DNA from: Deltaproteobacteria bacterium
GTDB lineage: Bacteria > Desulfobacterota > DSM-4660 > Desulfatiglandales > HGW-15
Reading direction: 5' to 3'
Length of the DNA stretch: 7,205 bases
Assembly (NCBI GenBank): GCA_021737245.1
Contig: JAIPEI010000183.1
Coordinates: 1-7,205, forward strand
The notes under the pieces are model-generated. The model was not told where the DNA came from and did no database searches. It worked only from the letters and a program-made list of their open reading frames with translations. Below, one piece after another: positions 1 to 3,300 of the stretch (its first letter is position 1; each line of letters opens with the position of its first letter). Both the position numbers and the translations under genes were made by a program.

Positions 1-503
1 CCGGCCGCCACCTCTGGAACTCGGGTATGTTTGTCTGGACCGCGGAGGTCGCTTTCAAGGAACTCGAAACACACCTCCCCGGCCACGTCGAACATCTCTC
101 CAGGGCCGTGGAGGCCATGGAGACGGCGGCATGGGAGGAGGCCCTGCGAAGCGGGTTCGCCGCCCTGGAGCGGATTTCCATCGATTTCGCCGTCATGGAA
201 AAAGCGCGCGATGTCCGCTGCGTGTCCGGCGCCTTTTCCTGGAAGGACGTCGGTGGATGGCTGGCCATCCAGGATTTCCTGGCATGCGATGCCCATGGGA
301 ATCGGACCAGGGGCTGCGTGCGGGTCCTGGACGCCCGGGACAACCTGGTCTTTTGCGATCAGCCGGAAGAGACCCTGGCCCTGGTGGGGGTCAGCGGCCT
401 GGTGGTGGTGCGGGCGGGGAACAGGACCCTGATTGCGCCCAAGGACCGCCTGGAGGACGTGAAACGTCTGGTCGAGAGCCTCCACGCGCGGTCCGGGCCC
501 TGA
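1..503 (+). CDS. Mannose-1-phosphate guanylyltransferase, C-terminal part (5' end outside window)
   Basis: This is the C-terminal end of an enzyme that makes GDP-mannose and pyrophosphate from mannose-1-phosphate and GTP, a cytoplasmic step feeding capsule, O-antigen or exopolysaccharide synthesis. The frame is open from base 3 and reads RHLWNSGMFVW across positions 6-38, so the ATG at 27 is internal: WNSGMF is a conserved motif of this nucleotidyltransferase family. A second family motif, FSWKDVGGW, lies at about 234-260. The end (VVVRAGNRTLIAPKD, then DVKRLVESL) matches the usual C-terminal beta-helix-like segment. The stop is TGA 501-503. No phosphomannose-isomerase cupin domain follows, so this is the short monofunctional type rather than the bifunctional AlgA/ManC form. 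I leave the symbol blank because only the C-terminal part is visible. No convincing terminator follows the stop. The family call is secure; the pathway it serves is not visible here. Confidence 0.9.
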   Translation, partial: GRHLWNSGMFVWTAEVAFKELETHLPGHVEHLSRAVEAMETAAWEEALRSGFAALERISIDFAVMEKARDVRCVSGAFSWKDVGGWLAIQDFLACDAHGNRTRGCVRVLDARDNLVFCDQPEETLALVGVSGLVVVRAGNRTLIAPKDRLEDVKRLVESLHARSGP

Positions 504-580
504 ACCGGTCTCTCCTCCGCTTTCCTGCCGGGCGCTCTCCCGCATCACGCAGGCGCCTCCTCTCCGCCTCGCATTCTGAA

Positions 581-592
581 ATGAGCGAATGA
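581..592 (+). repeat. Direct repeat copy 1 (possible operator), upstream of the -35 box
   Basis: ATGAGCGAATGA is an 11-of-12 match to the copy at 634-645. It ends 12 bases upstream of the -35 box. The 53-bp offset between copies is close to five turns of B-DNA, so a protein bound at both sites would sit on the same face. The match is seen directly; the operator role is inferred. Confidence 0.5.
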
Positions 593-604
593 TCGAAAAA
601 CACC

Positions 605-633
605 TTGACACCTGGTTCCTTGCTGCTTATATT
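605..633 (+). promoter_or_regulatory. Sigma-70 type promoter of the DUF134-DUF5320 operon
   Basis: A perfect -35 hexamer TTGACA (605-610) is followed by exactly 17 bases and the -10 hexamer TATATT (628-633, five of six consensus matches). Transcription would start near 640, about 20 bases before the ATG at 662 and just upstream of its Shine-Dalgarno GGAGGG (653-658). The stretch is locally AT-rich in an otherwise GC-rich window. This is the best promoter in the window. Confidence 0.8.
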
Positions 634-645
634 ATGAGCGCATGA
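634..645 (+). repeat. Direct repeat copy 2 (possible operator), over the transcription start
   Basis: ATGAGCGCATGA begins immediately after the -10 box and covers the predicted start of transcription, the usual place for a repressor site. Its first ten bases (ATGAGCGCAT) form a near-palindrome with one mismatched pair. The natural candidate to bind here is the HTH protein encoded just downstream, but nothing in the sequence proves this. Confidence 0.5.
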
Positions 646-661
646 CCAAAACGGAGGGCGC

Positions 662-1003
662 ATGCCGAGACCCAGAAAGCCCCGTTTTGTCCAGGGCCGA
701 CCCGTGGCAGGGGTCTTCGAGCCGGACCGGACGCCCCCCTGGGGAAGACACGTGGTGCTGCTTCCCCTGGAAGGGCTGGAGGCCATTCGCCTGATCGACC
801 ACCAGGGCCTGGATCAGGCCACGGCGGCCGAGGTGATGAACGTCTCCCGCCAGACCTTCGGCAGGATCCTGTCCGAGGCGCGGGCGGTGGTGGCCGATGC
901 CCTGGTGACGGGAAAGACCCTGAGGATCGAAGGCGGGGACTATGCCCTGCCCTCCGGTGGAGGTCGACGAAGACGCCGACGCAGAAGAGGCGGATCAGAA
1001 TGA
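662..1003 (+). CDS. DUF134 (UPF0251) family DNA-binding protein
   Basis: A 113-residue cytoplasmic protein of the DUF134 family, small predicted DNA-binding proteins common in anaerobic bacteria and archaea. It starts with the family signature MPRPRKPR and continues with VVLLPLEGLEAIRLIDHQGL (31-50), which matches the family E-A-x-R-L-x-D motif. A helix-turn-helix follows at about 50-73 (DQATAAEVMNVSRQTFGRIL), resembling sigma-70 region 4, then the segment ending in IEGGDY. The ATG at 662 has Shine-Dalgarno GGAGGG (653-658) three bases upstream and a strong promoter before that. The next gene follows after 16 bases and uses a ribosome site overlapping this stop, so the two are co-transcribed. 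The C-terminus is unusual: an unbroken run of eight arginines (102-109) written with mixed CGN and AGA codons. As I recall, many relatives carry a cysteine-rich tail here, but this protein has no cysteine at all. Autoregulation through the 581/634 repeats is likely but inferred. Confidence 0.9.
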   Translation: MPRPRKPRFVQGRPVAGVFEPDRTPPWGRHVVLLPLEGLEAIRLIDHQGLDQATAAEVMNVSRQTFGRILSEARAVVADALVTGKTLRIEGGDYALPSGGGRRRRRRRRGGSE

Positions 1004-1011
1004 AAGGAGGT
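1003..1011 (+). promoter_or_regulatory. Strong Shine-Dalgarno setting the DUF5320-like start
   Basis: AAAGGAGGT at 1003-1011, overlapping the last base of the DUF134 stop codon, lies eight bases before ATG 1020. It is almost fully complementary to the 16S rRNA anti-SD sequence. It fixes the start at 1020 rather than the in-frame ATG at 942, which lies inside the DUF134 gene and lacks a comparable site. Confidence 0.85.
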
Positions 1012-1019
1012 GTCGAGAC

Positions 1020-1409
1020 ATGCCGGGATTTGATGGAAGAGGACCAAGAGGAATGGGCCCCATGACCGGATGGGGCCGCGGAATCTGCGGCTCCCGCGTG
1101 GGAGCGCCCGCAGCGGCCTATGGATGGGGGTCCGGTTTCGGCCGCGCAGGCGGCTTTGGGAGAGGTTTCCGCCGCGGCGGGGCCGGCTTCGGCTGGGGAA
1201 GCGGATTCGGCCGGCGGGGCGTTCCCCCTGCCGCGGGCTGGGGCTGGAACGTGCCTGACCCCGCGTGGGACCCTGCAGCAGGATCCTACGGAATGAACCC
1301 GGAGGACGAGGCGGGCTACCTGAAGCAGGAAGCGGAAGCCGTCCGCCGGGAGCTGGATGCCATCCAGCGGAGAATCAATGAACTCGAGACCCGGGATTCC
1401 TCGTCCTGA
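1020..1409 (+). CDS. Gly/Trp-rich DUF5320-like protein with C-terminal coiled coil
   Basis: A 129-residue protein opening with MPGFDGRGPRGMGPMTGWGR, the N-terminal signature of DUF5320-type proteins found in sulfate reducers, other anaerobes and archaea; their function is not known to me. Residues about 33-75 are dominated by Gly, Phe, Trp and Arg and contain GWGSGFGR twice (35-42 and 58-65). The two copies use different codons, so the protein repeat, not a recent DNA duplication, is being kept. Residues about 98-125 form a predicted coiled coil, with hydrophobic or small residues at Leu101, Ala105, Val108, Leu112, Ile115, Ile119 and Leu122 (4-3-4-3 spacing), suggesting oligomers. There is one cysteine (Cys23) and no signal peptide or membrane helix. 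It is second in the operon with the DUF134 gene and is followed by a terminator. The family call is fairly sure; no role should be inferred beyond co-regulation. Confidence 0.85.
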   Translation: MPGFDGRGPRGMGPMTGWGRGICGSRVGAPAAAYGWGSGFGRAGGFGRGFRRGGAGFGWGSGFGRRGVPPAAGWGWNVPDPAWDPAAGSYGMNPEDEAGYLKQEAEAVRRELDAIQRRINELETRDSSS

Positions 1410-1428
1410 GGAGGAGCCGGACTGACGG

Positions 1429-1491
1429 GCCTCCCGGTGAGAACGTTTCCGCGCTGACCGCGGAAGACGAAGCTCGCCGGGAGGCTTTTGT
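1429..1491 (+). terminator. Branched intrinsic terminator after the DUF134-DUF5320 operon
   Basis: The outer arms GCCTCCCGGTGAG (1429-1441) and CTCGCCGGGAGGC (1473-1485) pair over 13 bases with one U-G wobble. Inside lies a second perfect 7-bp hairpin, TTCCGCG (1447-1453) with CGCGGAA (1459-1465) around a five-base loop, extended by CGT/ACG across one bulged G. TTTTGTT follows at 1486-1492. The stable stem and T-run make a Rho-independent terminator likely, starting 19 bases past the stop at 1409. Its length and two-part fold are unusual for a simple terminator. Confidence 0.8.
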
Positions 1492-1700
1492 TCGAAGGCA
1501 GCCATACCACTGCACTGGACACTCGGCGAGGGCGATCATGGCCCATCACTTCGGGGACCGCTGCCTTCCCTGCGGCGCGGGGCTCGAGTTGACCATCTGA
1601 TCACCGCGCTGCGCCTCAGCATGCCCGACACGGCCTTTCGGAGCAGGGCTCCTCTCGAGAACAGGTACTTCACAGCCACAACCACGGCAGGTGCGGAAAA
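1492..1700. other. Intergenic stretch without a recognisable gene
   Basis: About 210 bases between the terminator and the small cysteine-rich ORF. I see no long ORF with family resemblance and no RNA gene. Two very short plus-strand ORFs are present. One at 1538-1600 (20 codons, containing RCLPCG) has GAGGG a few bases upstream of its ATG. One at 1621-1704 (27 codons) has a stop overlapping the ATG at 1701 as ATGA, but no visible Shine-Dalgarno. Neither can be supported as a real gene from one sequence. Confidence 0.5.
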
Positions 1701-1823
1701 ATGAGGTGCTTGAATTGCGGTCCTCTTCCCGTTGACCGGCGTCCCGAATGTGTTATGTTGGTGATGAATTTCAGCCGGTGCTTTTTCAGGGAGTGCGATC
1801 GGCATTGCCCGGGAGGTCGATGA
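1701..1823 (+). CDS. Possible small cysteine-rich protein (40 aa), overlapping the PocR-domain gene
   Basis: An ORF of 40 codons from ATG 1701 to TGA 1821-1823 that encodes six cysteines (3, 6, 17, 27, 32, 36). It opens MRCLNCG, a zinc-knuckle-like CxxC, and ends CFFRECDRHCPGGR. The stop overlaps the PocR-domain start as TGATG, the arrangement typical of translational coupling. Upstream, AGGT (1690-1693) is a modest Shine-Dalgarno seven bases before the ATG. If real, it would be a tiny metal-binding or redox protein made with the sensor. Against it: third codon positions are clearly less GC-biased than in neighbouring genes, a candidate promoter for the next gene lies inside it, and I recognise no family. 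Coding status is therefore uncertain. Confidence 0.35.
   Translation: MRCLNCGPLPVDRRPECVMLVMNFSRCFFRECDRHCPGGR
1732..1759 (+). promoter_or_regulatory. Candidate extended -10 promoter for the PocR-domain gene
   Basis: TTGACC (1732-1737) and TATGTT (1754-1759) are separated by 16 bases, with the extended -10 dinucleotide TG at 1751-1752. Transcription would start near 1766, giving a leader of about 57 bases. The region is less GC-rich than its surroundings. The -10 matches only four of six consensus bases. If the 40-codon ORF at 1701 is real, this promoter would give a transcript without its start codon. Confidence 0.4.
1811..1816 (+). promoter_or_regulatory. Shine-Dalgarno deciding the PocR-domain gene start
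   Basis: GGGAGG lies six bases before ATG 1823 and only three before the adjacent in-frame ATG 1820. Spacing favours 1823. The in-frame ATG at 1748 overlaps the candidate promoter and has no such site, and the extra residues it would add are not family-like. Confidence 0.7.
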
Positions 1824-2338
1824 TGGAGCTGACAGACGTACTGCCGGTGGAAGATTGGGCTGAGCTCGAGAGGGAGATCTACGGGAAGACCGGGATGCGG
1901 CCGCGCGTCTACGACGTGGAGGGCGTGGGCGTCACCGACCAGTCGATGTACGGCAACAAGCTCTGCGCCAGGATCCAGTCCATCCCCAAGGCCCAGACGT
2001 TCATCTGTGCGGTTGCGCACAACAACATGGCCGTCATGGCGAGGAACACGCGCGGACCCGTGGTGGAAGAGTGCGATGCAGGACTGAGCAAGATCGTGGT
2101 TCCCATCTTCGCGGGAGACGAGTTCATCGGGGCCGCCGGGGCCTGCGGAAAGCTTGTGGAGGACGGGGAGGTGGACGCCTTCATGATCAACCGTTCCTCG
2201 GGGATCCCCGAGGAAGAGGTCGAGGAGCTGGCCGCGGAGGTGCCCTCGGTCACCCGGAGCGAGGTGGAGTCTTTTGCCGCCTTTATTCAGGAGAGGTTGG
2301 ACGACAGGCTCCGGCATCGAGGACAGGGCGACGCCTGA
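1823..2338 (+). CDS. Stand-alone PocR-type sensory domain protein
   Basis: A 171-residue soluble protein made almost entirely of one PocR-like sensory domain, named after the ligand-sensing part of PocR, the regulator of propanediol use. Typical features in order are an amphipathic start (LTDVLPVEDWAELEREIY), a PAS-like strand (RPRVYDVEG), a cysteine-containing segment (NKLCARIQ), CAVAHNN, then VEECDAGL (82-88) and VVPIFAGDEFIGAAGACG (92-109). Four cysteines at 48, 62, 84 and 108 could bind a metal, cofactor or thiol-reactive ligand. There is no HTH, kinase or output domain, so any signal must pass to a partner. No signal peptide or membrane segment is visible, and the C-terminal 35 residues are acidic and probably helical. 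An 86-base gap containing an inverted repeat separates it from the AAA+ gene on the same strand. That makes it a candidate sensor for the ATPase, although this link is inferred. The start is ATG 1823 (or 1820). Confidence 0.8.
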   Translation: MELTDVLPVEDWAELEREIYGKTGMRPRVYDVEGVGVTDQSMYGNKLCARIQSIPKAQTFICAVAHNNMAVMARNTRGPVVEECDAGLSKIVVPIFAGDEFIGAAGACGKLVEDGEVDAFMINRSSGIPEEEVEELAAEVPSVTRSEVESFAAFIQERLDDRLRHRGQGDA

Positions 2339-2357
2339 AGCCGGAAGCGCACTGCGC

Positions 2358-2405
2358 GGCAGGCCGTTTCAGGCCGATCGGAGACCGGATTCGGGAAGGC
2401 CTGCC
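2358..2405 (+). repeat. Inverted repeat / structured leader between PocR-domain and AAA+ genes
   Basis: GGCAGGCC (2358-2365) is the exact reverse complement of GGCCTGCC (2398-2405). TTTC (2367-2370) can extend the stem with GGAA (2394-2397, including one G-U pair), and an inner hairpin can form from ATCGG and CCGGAT around AGA. No T-run follows, so it is not a typical intrinsic terminator. It ends 19 bases before the AAA+ ATG, just ahead of its ribosome site (AAGGG, 2412-2416). It could tune expression between the two genes or protect an mRNA end. Confidence 0.5.
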
Positions 2406-2424
2406 TGAGGGAAGGGCTCGAAAC

Positions 2425-3300
2425 ATGGAAAAGGTGACCATCGACGGGGTGGAGCTCCAGCTCGGCGAACCGGACGAGATCCCCATGGCCTGGGTGGGAC
2501 GGGAGGACCTGGTCACCCAGGTCCTCGCGTCGTGGCTGGTCATCGGCCGGAACGATTTTCCGCTGAACCCCCGCCTTGTGGGGAGGCCCGGCGTAGGAAA
2601 GACCACCCTCGCCTATCACGCAGGCAAGAGGCTCGGCCGGCCCGTTTATCTCTACCAGGCCACCATGGACACCCGCCCCGAAGACTTGATCGTCACCCCG
2701 GTTCTCTCCGATGCGGGAAAGATCAAGTACATGGCCAGCCCCATCGTCTCCGCCATGATCAAGGGAGGCGTGGCGGTGATCGACGAGGGAAACCGGATGA
2801 GCGAGAAGAGCTGGGCCTCCCTGGCCCCGCTCATGGACAACCGCCGGTATGTGGAGTCCGTGGTGGCGGGAATCAAGATCCGCGCCCACCGCGATTTCCG
2901 GCTCTGCACAACCATGAACGACGACGCCAGCACCTTCGAGCTGCCGGAGTACATCCACTCCAGGCTCCAGCCCCGGATCTACATCGACTTCCCGGAGCAG
3001 GACGAGGAGCTCCTCATCCTCAAGGAGAACCTGCCCTTTGCGGACGAGGAAATCCTGGAGTACGTGGTGGAGTTCCTTCAGGCGGCCCACGATGCAGAGG
3101 AGCGGTACTCGGTTCGGGACGGAATCAACATCGCGCGGTACGCGCTCAAACGCCTTGCCGCGAGGCCCGGAGAACGTCCCGATTCGGGAGGATCGGCTCC
3201 GGAGGCGATCGCGTGCATGAAGGAGGCGGCCGCCATGATCCTGGATGAAACCGCGGCTGAGTACTTTCAGGTGCTGCTCGAAGAGGATGACGAAGCATAG
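2425..3300 (+). CDS. MoxR/AAA_5-type AAA+ ATPase
   Basis: A 291-residue cytoplasmic AAA+ ATPase of the MoxR/AAA_5 (dynein-related) kind, ATP-driven machines that remodel, insert cofactors into or release partner proteins. Walker A is GRPGVGKT (53-60). Walker B is GGVAVIDE (114-121), followed by GNRMSEKSWASLAPLMDNRR, a typical second helix for the group. Sensor 1 is TTMN (162-165). HSRLQPRIYIDFP (178-190) carries the arginine-finger candidates Arg180 and Arg184. A helical lid covers about 195-285, with a few acidic residues ending the chain. ATG 2425 is chosen because AAGGG (2412-2416) lies eight bases upstream and the N-terminus (MEKVTIDGVELQL) leads straight into the fold. The open frame extends back to 2071, but that part overlaps the PocR-domain gene. 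The 611-residue gene begins inside this one (14-base overlap), so that protein is the best candidate partner or substrate. Nothing shows which protein it acts on. Confidence 0.88.
   Translation: MEKVTIDGVELQLGEPDEIPMAWVGREDLVTQVLASWLVIGRNDFPLNPRLVGRPGVGKTTLAYHAGKRLGRPVYLYQATMDTRPEDLIVTPVLSDAGKIKYMASPIVSAMIKGGVAVIDEGNRMSEKSWASLAPLMDNRRYVESVVAGIKIRAHRDFRLCTTMNDDASTFELPEYIHSRLQPRIYIDFPEQDEELLILKENLPFADEEILEYVVEFLQAAHDAEERYSVRDGINIARYALKRLAARPGERPDSGGSAPEAIACMKEAAAMILDETAAEYFQVLLEEDDEA

Noticed and set aside
27..29. ATG 27 as the start of the first gene
   Set aside because: The frame is open upstream and reads RHLWNSG before this Met, a conserved internal motif.
504..604. Possible terminator after the guanylyltransferase gene
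   Set aside because: Only a weak 5-bp GGCGC/GCGCC pairing was found, with no T-run after it.
966..995. Trinucleotide repeat at the arginine tract
   Set aside because: The codons are mixed (CGA, CGC, AGA), so it is only a degenerate purine-rich tract and not a true tandem repeat.
627..1505. A 292-codon open frame on the minus strand
   Set aside because: It crosses a strong plus-strand promoter, two recognised plus-strand genes and a terminator. Its translation is Pro/Ser/Arg-rich with no domain.
1670..2317. A 215-codon open frame on the minus strand
   Set aside because: It is antisense to the PocR-domain gene and has no recognisable motif.
2071..2424. Upstream in-frame extension of the AAA+ gene
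   Set aside because: It overlaps the PocR-domain gene, is Arg/Gly-rich without family likeness, and the ribosome site before 2425 gives a normal start.
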